From Pseudodesulfovibrio sp. (GTDB taxonomy: Bacteria > Desulfobacterota > Desulfovibrionia > Desulfovibrionales > Desulfovibrionaceae), in the NCBI GenBank assembly GCA_016342345.1, contig JAEINO010000010.1, positions 18,956 through 82,955 of the forward strand: a DNA stretch of 64,000 nt, in the 5' to 3' direction. Shown in pieces: positions 47,605 through 56,192 of the stretch. The number at the start of each line of letters is the position of its first letter. Positions within the stretch are counted from its first letter, which is position 1. The position numbers were made by a program, and so were the translations under genes. Under the pieces are notes generated by a model. The model had not been told where the DNA came from. It did not search any database and saw nothing but the letters and a program-made list of their open reading frames with translations.

Positions 47605-48507
47605 ATGCGCGCAATTATTGCCGGGGGAACGGGCTTCATCGGACAGGCACTTGTCTATGAACTCAAGAAATACGGATGGGAAATAGTTGTCTTGTCACGT
47701 TCGCCGGGCAAGGTGGCCGAAATCTTTGGCTCCGGTGTTATCGGCATGCGTTGGGACAATGGCGATTGGCCCGATTTGCTGGGACCGGAAACGGCTATAG
47801 TCAATCTTGCTGGAGACAGTATTGCGAACGGGCGATGGACTCAGGCAAAGAAGCAGCGGATTCTGGACAGTCGTGTCAAGGCCGGTCAGAGGATCGTCAG
47901 TGTTATCAAACGCGCTGAGACTCCGCCCGCAACTCTTGTCCAGGCTTCAGCCGTTGGATATTATGGACCTTGCGGTAATGATCCCGTTGACGAGGCCACT
48001 TTGTCAGGGAGCGGTTTTCTTGCTGACGTGACTCGCAAGTGGGAGGCCTCTACCGCCGAGGTGGAGCTTCTGGGCATCAGGCGGTGCATTATTCGTACGG
48101 GTATGGTGCTTGGCTCTGGCGGGGCATTGGCCAAGATGCTGCCTCTTTTCAAGTATTATCTTGGTGGTCCGCTTGGCTCCGGTTTGCAGGGCGTGTCATG
48201 GATTCATTTGGCCGACGAAGTGAGCGCCATACGGTTTCTTCTGGAAAATGATGCTGCGACCGGTGCATACAACCTGACCGCACCAACGCCTGTCCGTTTT
48301 CGAAAATTTGCTCATATTCTGGGTGAAACCCTGAACCGACCATACAAATTTAAGGTACCGGCCAGTGTGCTCAGGCTCATGTTCGGTGAAATGGCCGACG
48401 AGGTGCTCCTCTCTGGTCAATTGGCCCTGCCCGGACGACTTGTGGAGGCCGGGTACCAGTTTCGCTTCCCGGAATTGAGTCAGGCTCTCAAGGATATTCT
48501 GGGCTAG
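47605..48507 (+). CDS. NAD(P)-dependent epimerase-like protein, SDR39U1/YfcH (TIGR01777) family
   Basis: 300 residues. Nucleotide-binding GGTGFIGQALVYELKKYG is at the N-terminus. NLAGDSIANGRWTQAKKQRI and VQASAVGYYGPCGND with ISWIHLADEV-like residues follow, and the family's C-terminal DUF1731 segment ends with LLSGQLALPGRLVEAGYQFR. Physiological substrate unknown; members have been linked to cell division and heme-related effects elsewhere. GGAGGAAG fixes the ATG at 47605. Cytoplasmic. Confidence 0.92.
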   Translation: MRAIIAGGTGFIGQALVYELKKYGWEIVVLSRSPGKVAEIFGSGVIGMRWDNGDWPDLLGPETAIVNLAGDSIANGRWTQAKKQRILDSRVKAGQRIVSVIKRAETPPATLVQASAVGYYGPCGNDPVDEATLSGSGFLADVTRKWEASTAEVELLGIRRCIIRTGMVLGSGGALAKMLPLFKYYLGGPLGSGLQGVSWIHLADEVSAIRFLLENDAATGAYNLTAPTPVRFRKFAHILGETLNRPYKFKVPASVLRLMFGEMADEVLLSGQLALPGRLVEAGYQFRFPELSQALKDILG

Positions 48508-49005
48508 CTGTTGCCTGTGCAATGCAGTTTTTGTGGCCTTGGAAAACGTCTTTGCTCGGATATGTCTTGAAGTTCTCGTTGTCGAAAAAACCAGCCTGAG
48601 CAAATTGTCCAATAAATCGTACCCACCTCTTGTTTTTCTGGACACGATAATTGCCACAGTCAAGCGTGTTCAAAGTTATTAAAACAATTAATTTTAAACG
48701 ATTGCCATTGTAAGACGGCATCCTTAAATGCGGTTGACAAAAGCGCAATACCGTTTATATTTTTATTAAATGGAACAGCGTCTCGCATTGTGTGATGAAG
48801 AAATTGTAGAGTTTCGCTCGGCGTATCATTCTTAAAGAGTGTGACTGTTTTGCAGGGATACACTGATTAAGAAGACATTTGTTATGCCTGAAGAAGAATA
48901 TTGCAGAATGTCACTTTGCTCGGCATGAGGCTCCTTGAAGCCGGACGTCCCCTCCTTCAGATATAATACCGCCTATATTATGAGATACAAGGAGAAATAA
49001 TAAAT
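48508..49005. other. 498-bp non-coding stretch, nothing recognised
   Basis: AT-rich in its second half. It contains no frame with a ribosome site until the pseudogene start at 49006. A block around 48630-48720 is lower in GC than the flanking genes. Confidence 0.4.
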
Positions 49006-49748
49006 ATGAATTTAACAGATTATGACAAGTCATTGTTGAATGGAGACCACGGTGAAGCCGCTCGGATCGGGATGAATATTCTCACCGGGCTTGGCGATAG
49101 CATGGGGGCGGAAAAAATTCCATGGATGGAGGAGCCGGAAACGACTCCATGAGTGGAGGGGACGGAAATGACGCATTGTTCGGCGGGCAGAGCGATGACA
49201 CTCTTTCCGGCGGCGGCGGGAACGACGCGTTCATTTTCACACAAGGTGACGGCGATGATGTCATCACCGACTTCACTCCCGGTGAAGATACCATTCAATT
49301 TAACGGTCTCAATGCCAACGACTACCAAATGACCTACAATGCCGAGACCAACAGCACCACTATCACTTACGAGGGTGGCACTATTACAGTAGAAGGCGTC
49401 CAACTGACAACTGACGATATACTGAGTGTTTCGGAAGGCGGCGATGGTAATGATGTTTTGGAAGGCACTGACGAAAACGACGCCCTGTATGGTAAGGCCG
49501 GTAACGGACATCCTGACTGGCGGGGGCGGAAGTGATGTATTCGTGTTTGGAGGCGATGACGGCGTCGATCAGATCACTGATTTCAATCCGGACGAAGACA
49601 CACTCATTCTCAGTGGCGTTGAAACCGCGGACGATCTCAATGTGATGGCCTTCAATGGCAAGACCATTGTCGCTTTTGGCAACACGTCATTACCCTTGAC
49701 AACGTCGAACTGACCACAGAGCAGATTCTGGCGATGCAAATCCAATAA
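49006..49748 (+). pseudogene. Chimeric pseudogene: aconitase-X 5' end joined to RTX-protein 3' end
   Basis: The first 36 codons after AAGGAGA and ATG 49006 (MNLTDYDKSLLNGDHGEAAR, then ILTGLGDSMGAEKI) match the N-terminus of aconitase X (AcnX large subunit). At about 49113 this switches, out of frame, to RTX calcium-binding repeats (MDGGAGNDSMSGGDGNDALF, DDTLSGGGGNDAF) and a haemolysin-type C-terminal module. The RTX part is broken by a frameshift near 49500 (AGNG to ILTGGGGSD) and another near 49683 (FGNT to VITLDNVEL), then ends EQILAMQIQ. Both parents are fragments joined by deletion. Confidence 0.8.
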
Positions 49749-49935
49749 TTCAGGCAGCTTCATGCAGGCTGTCACTGAACAGGGCATCAAGAAAATATGG
49801 ATGACCCCGCTCTTCAGGCCGAGCTGGTTTGTCATACCGTGAAAGAGGCTGCGTCAATAGACCATCATCCCAGAGTTGGTTGTCCGTCATATGGAATGTA
49901 TAAATTAGGTAGATATCATAACCATTTACAATTTT

Positions 49936-50577
49936 CTACTTTTGGAAATGATGATTATCCTGAGGACTGGGTGACACCCAATCGCCGCCCCAGCTCCAAC
50001 CTTGTTTCTTGAGATAGATCACCAGCGGTGAATTGCTGGTGAACACTCCGGGTTTTCCAGGCTCGTACACGGCTCCGGCTGGCTGGCTCACACCGTTAAG
50101 GATATACGGATTAAGTTGCGGGTTAATATCGATGGCGCGACCATAGGCATGCTTCGAAAGCACATCCTTGCCTGCTATGAGACGATAGTTGAATCCTGAT
50201 GAATTGTTGGCCTGCATGCTTTTGTCGTCGCTCCAGTCGAATCTGGGAGACGAAATCGGGATAACCGAGTAAATCGGGAAACGATGTTCGCGCGCTAGCC
50301 GGAAAAATTCCTGCACTTCCTTAACGAGATCACGGCGCACCAAAATTTGGCCCTGATGTACTTTTTCGTCCAGGGAGAAATAACGAACGCTTATCAGTTC
50401 GAGCGAGTTCATAATGTTTTTCGGTGCTGGTGTGGGCATGTTTTGCACTGCCTCGGCAAAGGTCATGTCTGAATCTATGACAGGAGTCTCTTCGGCAAAT
50501 ACCGGGGCACTGCTCAACATAATAAATATTACTGCAACGACACATAACAGTTTAAAGTTTTTAATGTTTTTTATCAT
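49936..50577 (-). CDS. M15-family D,D-carboxypeptidase-like peptidase
   Basis: 213 residues. The signal peptide ends SSAPVFAEE. The zinc-peptidase domain has FNYRLIAGKDVLSKHAYGRA with the SxHxxGxAxD metal motif (SKHAYGRAID) and the C-terminal DNHHFQ ligand. It trims peptidoglycan stem peptides in the periplasm, like VanY or L-Ala-D-Glu peptidases. The ATG at 50577 follows GGAAGGTGAG; the 44-residue upstream frame is rejected. The upstream region carries a REP-like palindrome. Confidence 0.88.
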   Translation of the reverse strand: MIKNIKNFKLLCVVAVIFIMLSSAPVFAEETPVIDSDMTFAEAVQNMPTPAPKNIMNSLELISVRYFSLDEKVHQGQILVRRDLVKEVQEFFRLAREHRFPIYSVIPISSPRFDWSDDKSMQANNSSGFNYRLIAGKDVLSKHAYGRAIDINPQLNPYILNGVSQPAGAVYEPGKPGVFTSNSPLVIYLKKQGWSWGGDWVSPSPQDNHHFQK

Positions 50578-50620
50578 CTCACCTTCCTGAGAACATAACC
50601 ACCTACAAGATTCATCAAGC

Positions 50621-50644
50621 ATTAGGGGGACACCATAGCTAATT
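50621..50644. repeat. REP-like palindrome 1 (GGGGGACACC type)
   Basis: ATTAGGGGGACACC then ATAGCTAATT: short arms AATTAG/CTAATT around a GGGGACACC core. The same core recurs at 50783, 51633, 51806, 55218, 58097, 59326 and 63926. It is followed by a block (TTTGTATATTCTTTTGTATA) also found after the copy at 58097. Confidence 0.65.
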
Positions 50645-50873
50645 CTTTCTTCCCTAAAAACAAACGTCATCCATCCGATATCATTTGTATATTCTTTTGT
50701 ATATTCCACGAGAAAGGGCTTGCGGGAGGATCGCGGGGGAAAGGGGCAGGTTTTTATCTTATTATCTGATGGGAGAATTCAGAATTAGAGGGATACCTCT
50801 ATTGGATATTGTACGGTTGCAATCATTCCCCTGCTTTAATGCCTGTGGTATGCCTGTGGCAAGGGAGATAGAA

Positions 50874-51092
50874 ATGATATTGTATCTAGTTGTCGCTGTA
50901 GCGGTCTTTGTCTATTACACGAACAGTCGCAATATAATTCTTGGCAAAAGGGTAGGGTTGGCACTTCTTTGGCCCTTAATTTTTATCATGTATTTGTTTA
51001 ATATGGTGACAGGAAGGCCTACTCGTACCTTTTTTACAGGTCTGGACGGCAGACAAGGTGGCCACGGAAGAGGAAGAGGTCGAAGAAGATGA
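50874..51092 (+). CDS. Small membrane protein
   Basis: 72 residues with two hydrophobic segments (ILYLVVAVAVFVYYTNS and VGLALLWPLIFIMYLFNMVT) and a Gly/Arg-rich tail (GGHGRGRGRRR). I do not recognise the family. AGGGAG lies seven bases before the ATG at 50874. Its stop overlaps the next gene (ATGA), which encodes a 3D-domain lipoprotein, so both likely act in the envelope. Confidence 0.65.
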   Translation: MILYLVVAVAVFVYYTNSRNIILGKRVGLALLWPLIFIMYLFNMVTGRPTRTFFTGLDGRQGGHGRGRGRRR

Positions 51093-51607
51093 GAGGTTGC
51101 GACACATACTCTCAACCTTTTCGCACTTTCGTTTTTTGCTTAGCATTTGCTCTGGCGTTGCCTCTGACTCTTTGGGGTTGCAGTAACGATGAATTTGCCG
51201 GCGAACAACACGTTGAAAGCGACCAATATGAATTTCCGACTGGTGTGGACGGGAAAGTGGGTAAAGTGACTGAGAAAAATGGCATACGATCCATGATTGT
51301 CAATGCCTCGGCTTATACTGACCGCCCTGTGGAAACCAAAAAATATGCCGTGGGCATCGCGGCCTGGGGCGACAAGCTCATCCCCGGTATGAAAGCCATT
51401 GCTGTGTCTCGTGATCTCATCCCGCTCGGGCTTGGTCACAATGCTGAAGTAATTATCAGGGGGCTGTCGGGAAAATACCATGTGCTCGATAAAATGAACA
51501 AACGCTGGGAACACAAGATTGATATCTTTTTTGGCGACGACCTTTCCTTAGCCAAAAAATGGGGCAAGCGAAAAATCGTTATTAGCTGGTCCATGCCGAA
51601 GAGTTGA
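51089..51607 (+). CDS. 3D-domain lipoprotein (MltA-like double-psi barrel)
   Basis: 172 residues. The lipoprotein signal has lipobox LTLWGC. The C-terminal 3D domain carries VNASAYT, AAWGDKLIPGMKAIAVSRDL, LGLGHNAEVIIRGLSGKYHV and LDKMNKRWEHKIDIFFGDD. The three aspartates give the family its name (VLDKM, KIDIFF, GDD). Such domains act on peptidoglycan as lytic transglycosylase-like folds. Membrane-anchored in the periplasm. Translationally coupled to the small membrane protein upstream. Confidence 0.87.
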   Translation: MRGCDTYSQPFRTFVFCLAFALALPLTLWGCSNDEFAGEQHVESDQYEFPTGVDGKVGKVTEKNGIRSMIVNASAYTDRPVETKKYAVGIAAWGDKLIPGMKAIAVSRDLIPLGLGHNAEVIIRGLSGKYHVLDKMNKRWEHKIDIFFGDDLSLAKKWGKRKIVISWSMPKS

Positions 51608-51632
51608 AGAATCGGGGAATAGAATTATGGGG

Positions 51633-51829
51633 AATTAGAGGGACACCTCCCTAATTGCCAGGTAATCACAATAATTGTCGCCTCAAAAGAATGTCGGCAA
51701 ACGCAGATTCCCGCGCTGAATGGCATGACGAGGTTCTCTCGGCACAACAATTCGAGCTATTTGTGGCATATTTTTGCCTACTGAAAAGCGACTTGTCATG
51801 TCAACAATTAGGGAGGTGTCCCTTTAATT
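51633..51829. repeat. REP doublet: two inverted REP-like palindromes about 150 bp apart
   Basis: A 24-bp palindrome at 51633-51656 (AATTAGAGGGACACC...TAATT) and its inverted partner at 51806-51829 (AATTAGGGAGGTGTCCC...), with one mismatch between them. The arrangement resembles bacterial interspersed mosaic elements mobilised by REP-associated tyrosine transposases. No transposase is in the window. The sequence between them has no recognised gene. Confidence 0.7.
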
Positions 51830-51858
51830 TTTTCTATGTCTTTCCAATAGGCATGGAA

Positions 51859-52413
51859 TTAATAATGGTCATCAAAGTCGACAAGTATGTCAGATAACGA
51901 AACCACGTCCATTGCTCCGTCATGCCAACCTATATCATCAGCAATGCCTGCAATTTTTCTGAAATCCTTTGCGTCATCAGTGCAAATTGTTCCAAACACA
52001 TTTCTTGCTGTTGAATATATTATGTGATCCATGTGCCTCTTCTTTATCCCCTTAGAGTTAAGATTCCTTAAGTCAATATTTTTAACCATTCTGTTGGTTG
52101 CAGTTAACCATTTACTATGTGATGGGTTTAGTATGTATAGTCCATTTTTAATTATATCATTTTCGTATGCCATTATGAAATTAATGCAATCTAACTTTTG
52201 AGCCGCTTTTAACGCCTCCGCCAACTCAACCTCTTGTTGTGTAAAAGATTTTATTCCAAGTTGAAATTCATAAAGAGCAGGTGTAGGGATGACAGTTTTG
52301 TAACGTGTTGAAATGAAATCCAGGGATTCACGCCACAATTTCTTCTTCGGAATATTGATAAGTGCATTTGTATCTAAAACAAGAATGTCCTTTCGCGATT
52401 TATTGGGGCTCAT
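51859..52413 (-). CDS. PIN-domain protein, putative ribonuclease
   Basis: 184 residues. The N-terminal LVLDTNALINIPKKKLWRES carries the first PIN acidic residue (LDTNAL), with further acidic positions in ALYEFQLG, KRHMDHIIYSTARNV and GTICTDDAKDFRKI. This fits a VapC-like metal-dependent RNase. No antitoxin is encoded on either side, so it may be an orphan or a non-TA PIN protein. Its DNA is more AT-rich than the core genes, which suggests transfer. Confidence 0.75.
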   Translation of the reverse strand: MSPNKSRKDILVLDTNALINIPKKKLWRESLDFISTRYKTVIPTPALYEFQLGIKSFTQQEVELAEALKAAQKLDCINFIMAYENDIIKNGLYILNPSHSKWLTATNRMVKNIDLRNLNSKGIKKRHMDHIIYSTARNVFGTICTDDAKDFRKIAGIADDIGWHDGAMDVVSLSDILVDFDDHY

Positions 52414-52648
52414 ACCTATCTTCTTACATACTTATCAGCTTGGTTTATAACCTTCTGTAATCCTATCTTGAAAATGAATGGAATTTTATTGCCTTTACCT
52501 CAATCAAGTAATCTAGCCTCCAAAACTTTTATCTATCCCCAGATCTGTAAAGGCCCCATTTCGCAACCCGGTTAACCGGAGGTTAACCACATAACCAAAT
52601 GGCTAGGTCAGCTTCATTGCTAACTGGGCCTTTTCTTGAAAAAAAATG

Positions 52649-52696
52649 TGGTAAAGCTGGAAGGGATCTAACTCACGACCTCTTGAATGCTATTCG
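52649..52696 (-). repeat. tRNA-Ala 3'-end fragment 1 (most degenerate), probable old attachment site
   Basis: On the minus strand: GAATAGCATTCAAGAGGTCG, TGAGTTAGATC, then CAGCTTTACCA. It matches the other three fragments with several substitutions, including in the acceptor arm. It marks the left limit of the stacked accessory region. GGTTAACC inverted repeats lie just to its left (52574-52592). Confidence 0.65.
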
Positions 52697-52803
52697 ATGG
52701 GCGGGGTTTGTATGGCCTGAAATAATTGGTAAAACTTTGGAGTGGATAATTTTTTTAGCGAAAAGCGGCAATTTTGTGCTAGGAAAGGTTCTTCATTCCG
52801 CGA

Positions 52804-53196
52804 TCATGGAAGATGTGACTTCACCTTATCCGGGCACATCTTCATGGCGGCATCCAATGCTTCCTGCGGCGTTGGACAATCAACTCCAAACCAATTTCCA
52901 CCGGTAGAGATGGCAGCCTTCGGAAGTTCGAATGCGTTGTCACCAATCCGTATCACAATTGTATCGTGAGGGCAGTTGGCAAAGACTTCCTTCAGATTGC
53001 TTGTTGCCGTATCCACGGTTACATCTGCACAATAAAAGATCCTTACTTTACCATCCGCCAAATGTTGCATCCCTTTGCCAACGTGTATTTCTTGAATACT
53101 ATCGCACGACAAGTAGGCTTCACATGCTGATGATACTTCAACATGGAACATGAGCCACGCTACGGCTAAAACAGCTATCAATTTTGGATTATTCAC
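52804..53196 (-). CDS. Exported small protein, candidate immunity/partner of the upstream gene
   Basis: 130 residues. The signal peptide (LIAVLAVAWLMFHVEVSSA, cut before CEAY) is followed by a five- or six-cysteine mature domain (CEAYLSC, YCADV, NCPHD, DCPTP, MCPDK), suggesting disulfides in the periplasm. No family is recognised. The gene overlaps the end of the upstream 197-residue protein by 8 bp, an effector-then-partner arrangement. The immunity idea rests only on this layout. Confidence 0.7.
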   Translation of the reverse strand: MNNPKLIAVLAVAWLMFHVEVSSACEAYLSCDSIQEIHVGKGMQHLADGKVRIFYCADVTVDTATSNLKEVFANCPHDTIVIRIGDNAFELPKAAISTGGNWFGVDCPTPQEALDAAMKMCPDKVKSHLP

Positions 53197-53782
53197 TCCA
53201 TTCCTCGTAAACGATTGAGTAGTTTATCATTACGTTATCAGACCCTGCCGTTATAAACGAAATAAACCAATCCACCGGAGGTGTCTGTCCAGCCACCAAT
53301 GAAGTCGAATTGCTTGTAAACGGCAGATACGCAATCTGCTCAGAATGGCCCTGATTGCTACTTAAATGAACGCCGGAAGTAACTCTACCCGAGATTCCCT
53401 CAAATGAGATTTCAACCTCCCTTCCGCTAACAAAAGTCTGCCTTGCATAACCTTTTACAGAACTATTAATATATCTCTTTTGCCTCCGCAACGGATGTTT
53501 CTTAATTTCACATTTACAATTGGGGTGCGGGCGTTCGGGCTCCTCCGTGAATTCTTTTCCTTCCATGGCTTTGCACTTTTCGCACGCTTTGGGCTTCGGA
53601 TGCACTATCCAGTAATAATCCCCTTTGGGATCAAATTGTTTGCCCTGCCCCGACGTTTCGTATTCAACCGCAACTTTTTTAAACTCAGTCAAACTCTCCT
53701 GGCTAGAGGCTCCCACCATGTTCTTGGGCATGCCGTAAACCAATTGGTCTTCCCCGATGTGTTGTACTGTTCTCTTTGCCAT
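53189..53782 (-). CDS. Cys/His-motif protein, candidate effector
   Basis: 197 residues. The central motif ACEKCKAMEGKEFTEEPERP followed by HPNCKCEI resembles the CxxC...HxxCxC end of phage Mu gpF-like head-morphogenesis domains, also found in polymorphic toxins. The C-terminal 90 residues are beta-rich (VEISFEGISGRVTSGVHLSS, NVMINYSIVYEEW). No signal peptide is present. It shares its leader with the two amidase genes at 61.1 and 63.8 kb. The partner gene overlaps its 3' end. The function is unproven. Confidence 0.65.
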   Translation of the reverse strand: MAKRTVQHIGEDQLVYGMPKNMVGASSQESLTEFKKVAVEYETSGQGKQFDPKGDYYWIVHPKPKACEKCKAMEGKEFTEEPERPHPNCKCEIKKHPLRRQKRYINSSVKGYARQTFVSGREVEISFEGISGRVTSGVHLSSNQGHSEQIAYLPFTSNSTSLVAGQTPPVDWFISFITAGSDNVMINYSIVYEEWSE

Positions 53783-53814
53783 TTCAATTTTTCCTTTTGA
53801 CCGCCTTTAAGACT

Positions 53815-53960
53815 GGTCGTTGATTTGCCGAAAAGCTTAACACGGGTTTTCGGACCCGGATGAAAACGGGCGTGAGCGGGGGATAAATGATAATAAAAGG
53901 ACAACATTTCCTGTTGACAGGATTTCAGAATGACCTTGTGTCAGATGTTCAAGAAGGCGG
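53815..53960 (-). promoter_or_regulatory. Shared leader, copy upstream of the Cys/His-motif gene
   Basis: Minus-strand order: CCTGTCAACAGG, TTGTCCTTTTATTATC, TTTATCCCCC, ACGCCCGTTTTCATCC, GTCCGAAAACCCG. It aligns with 28.2 kb over its whole length and with 61.1 and 63.8 kb in the CTTTTAxTATC and CCCGTTTT...AAAAC parts. TATTAT/TAGTAT/TAATAT could be the -10 element. Confidence 0.6.
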
Positions 53961-54043
53961 TCCAAGCTCTTTCATGGCAACCATTGACGATTGAAAAATC
54001 GGATAAAGAAAGAGTGTTATTCAGAGAACACCAAAAACAAAAA

Positions 54044-54074
54044 AGAGGTTATCCAAATAAATGGATAACCTCTT
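54044..54074. terminator. Hairpin next to tRNA fragment 2
   Basis: AGAGGTTATCC pairs with GGATAACCTCT, loop AAATAAAT. On the minus strand it follows the tRNA 3' end and a T-run follows it, as a tRNA terminator would. The same hairpin occurs at 61281. Confidence 0.75.
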
Positions 54075-54080
54075 AAAATG

Positions 54081-54131
54081 TAGGGCGGAGCTGGAGGGAA
54101 TCGAACCGCGATCTCTTGAATGTTATTCAAG
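54081..54131 (-). repeat. tRNA-Ala 3'-end fragment 2
   Basis: Minus strand: CTTGAATAACATTCAAGAGA, TCGCGGTTCGATTCCC, TCCAGCTCCGCCC. The anticodon-arm and T-arm core is kept; the CCA end and anticodon are altered. Its right flank (54131-54220) is homologous to the right flank of fragment 1 (52696-52790), so both junctions belong to the same element type. The remaining stretch to 54392 holds no recognised gene. Confidence 0.7.
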
Positions 54132-54392
54132 GGGGCGGCTTTTTATTACTGAAATCATTTGTAAAATTTAGTTAATGATACCATTTTATGGTAAAAGCGA
54201 CGATTTTGTGCCGTGGGATGGTGTCCAGGTTCAAATCGAACTAACTCAAAGAGATCTCTTGATCAGAAGAGTTGAAGAAATAAATATGATGTCCTTTAAT
54301 TTTCATAAAGAACATCACCACGTGGGAAAAATTGTTGCAAGTTCAGACCTAACCCTCAAGTCGTCCTGAGAGCTCCTTCCAGATTTAATTCA

Positions 54393-54977
54393 TCAACCCC
54401 CAAAGGACCGGCTGACCAATTCCAGCAGCAGCTTCATCACGTCGTCAGAAACATGCGCTTTGGTTTTGTAGTCATATCGGGCCAACTGCATTGAGGCGAC
54501 AGATGCCATGCAATCGGCACACAGGTGGGCTTTATCCCCAGTTGGATCACTGATAAAATAGAAATCGGCAGGGTTTTCAAATTGTTTGTTGCAACCAGGG
54601 CAGAACTTGGGACCGATTTCAACGGATTGAGAACGCCTTTTATCTGCATATTCCGTATGTTCGGTCGGGGTCTGTTCTTCCTCCCAGTTTATCCGGGATT
54701 CTCGGGAATCGCTTTTTTCGTTTTCTTCCAACCATGCAATATACTCGGCGGCATCGAACACGACAAAACGAACCTGCACCCCCCGGTCGACCAGGGTCGA
54801 GGCTAGATCGGCAAGAAGCTGACCATGGAGATTCGCACCAAGCAACAGTTCAAACGATTCATCATCGCAAAAGATATCCTCATCCTTTTCGTACACAGTC
54901 AGTGTAATGGCACTTGTCTCTTCATGTCCCTCTATATCCGCGACAATCTGTGTAGCTGTCGATTCCATCCAGCTCAT
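54393..54977 (-). CDS. Hypothetical protein with zinc-ribbon-like motif
   Basis: 194 residues. The C-terminal third has FCPGCNKQFENPADFYFISD and HLCADCMAS, a four-cysteine zinc site. The N-terminal part is acidic, with no known domain. AAGGA before ATG 54977 sets the start; a longer frame to 55010 is rejected. No membrane segment. Family not recognised. Confidence 0.7.
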   Translation of the reverse strand: MSWMESTATQIVADIEGHEETSAITLTVYEKDEDIFCDDESFELLLGANLHGQLLADLASTLVDRGVQVRFVVFDAAEYIAWLEENEKSDSRESRINWEEEQTPTEHTEYADKRRSQSVEIGPKFCPGCNKQFENPADFYFISDPTGDKAHLCADCMASVASMQLARYDYKTKAHVSDDVMKLLLELVSRSFGG

Positions 54978-55217
54978 ATAACAATTCCTTTTTTGTGCAG
55001 TTGCCCGCATTCTTTATCGTTATGTATCCGGTCACACCCAAAAGACATTGAAGTTCTTATGCCGCAAGCGGCAACATATGAAAAACAACTTCATTGGGCA
55101 AGAAGAACTCGCCGCAGCTGATCTTGAGATCAATGAAGGGAAAGACTTGTAAATATCGACGCCCTACAGCGGCTTTGTATCTTCCAATGCTTCAAAGACA
55201 ACCGAAATGAGAAAACA

Positions 55218-55237
55218 GGTAGGTGTCCCCGAAATTC
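55218..55237. repeat. REP-like core 5
   Basis: AGGTAGGTGTCCCCGAAATT, a partial copy of the GGGGACACC-type palindrome, seven bases before the 3' end of the acyltransferase gene. Confidence 0.45.
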
Positions 55238-55243
55238 ATAGAT

Positions 55244-55990
55244 TTAGTGTTGTGTTCCCATATTTCTCCCCAAGGCCTGCTCAATCATGGTTTTCGCAGT
55301 ATCTCTGAGGTGCGCCAAGTCACTGGGTTGGGATGATGCGGTTTCTATCGCGGGCAGAATCGTCATGGAAAGCCTTGAGTCAGGGGACAATGTCATTTTT
55401 CCTTTAGGCATGGCATTGGCAGTTCCCTGGATGGCGATAGGAAGAATGGCCACACCTTTCTTTATGGCGAGTTTGAAAGCTCCACTATGGAATTGTGCCA
55501 ATTCTCCTGTCGTACTCCTGGACCCTTCGGGGAAAAACAAGACCGACATGTCATTATCAAGCCAAGTGATTGCTTTTCGATAAACAGACAGTATACTTAA
55601 TGGTCGATCCCGAACAAGCCTGATGTGCTTGGTCAAATGCAGACACCATCCGAGAAACGGAATACGAAACAGCGAATCTTTGGCAACCCATTTGAATTGC
55701 ATACGAGTTTGATACAAAATTATTATGTCCGCTATGGACTGATGGTTGGCGACAATGACATATGTTCGACTTTTGTCGATGTGTTCAAGCCCGTTGATAT
55801 CGATTTTCCAGAATGGATTCATACCAATGATCGCGTCCGACCACCAAAAGCATTGAGAATGTAAAAAAATGCGTTTTTTATCGAAGAAAAAGGTCATGCC
55901 GAAAATGAGAAGCATAGTAAAAAAAAGAAGTATCGTCAGGAAAGAACAGATACTCCATATCAACACGGATGCAATAATTTGCTTTAACAT
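55244..55990 (-). CDS. plsC: PlsC-type 1-acylglycerol-3-phosphate acyltransferase
   Basis: 248 residues. An N-terminal membrane anchor (ASVLIWSICSFLTILLFFTM) is followed by acyltransferase block I VANHQSIADIIIL (HxxxxD), block II near WVAKDSLFRIPFLGW, block III LFFPEGSRSTTGEL and block IV ILPIAIQGTANAMP. It makes phosphatidic acid at the inner membrane. The frame extends 33 codons upstream into a MITE copy (MTFLQQRSQRAIM...), so the ATG at 55990 is used (AAGGAAAT upstream). It lies in the accessory region and may be an extra copy. Confidence 0.9.
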   Translation of the reverse strand: MLKQIIASVLIWSICSFLTILLFFTMLLIFGMTFFFDKKRIFLHSQCFWWSDAIIGMNPFWKIDINGLEHIDKSRTYVIVANHQSIADIIILYQTRMQFKWVAKDSLFRIPFLGWCLHLTKHIRLVRDRPLSILSVYRKAITWLDNDMSVLFFPEGSRSTTGELAQFHSGAFKLAIKKGVAILPIAIQGTANAMPKGKMTLSPDSRLSMTILPAIETASSQPSDLAHLRDTAKTMIEQALGRNMGTQH

Positions 55991-56040
55991 GAAATGGTCA
56001 TTTCCTTTTAACAAGCAGCAGTAATACAACTTCTGTCTAG

Positions 56041-56192
56041 GGAAGCACTGCATAATTGCCCTCTGGCTTCGTTGCTGCAAAAAAGTCAAACCCTAGCGTG
56101 CAGGAAGCACGCGTCAGCCTTGACTTTTTTGCGCGCCTTGCCAGCGAACAATTCTACAGCACTTCCTGAAGATTGAATTAATCAGCGTTTCC
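56041..56192 (-). mobile_element. 152-bp MITE-like element, copy D (subfamily 2, inverted)
   Basis: Flanked by CTAG at 56037-56040 and 56193-56196. The right-hand CTAG, on the minus strand, provides the TAG stop of the CPBP gene. Internal stems GCGTGC-TTCCT-GCACGC and AAAAAAGTCAA/TTGACTTTTTT are both perfect. Confidence 0.92.

Noticed and set aside
49797..50012. Short plus-strand frame after the RTX relic
   Set aside because: It overlaps the 3' end of the M15 peptidase gene and has no family features.
52599..52907. 102-residue plus-strand frame
   Set aside because: It spans tRNA fragment 1 and then runs antisense to the exported-protein gene. No coding signs.
54175..54369. 64-residue plus-strand frame
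   Set aside because: No ribosome site. The region is the flank of a tRNA fragment whose homologous copy at 52.7 kb does not keep the frame.
55991..56089. N-terminal extension of the PlsC protein (MTFLQQRSQRAIMQCF...)
   Set aside because: Derived from MITE copy D. The membrane anchor and a ribosome site support the start at 55990.
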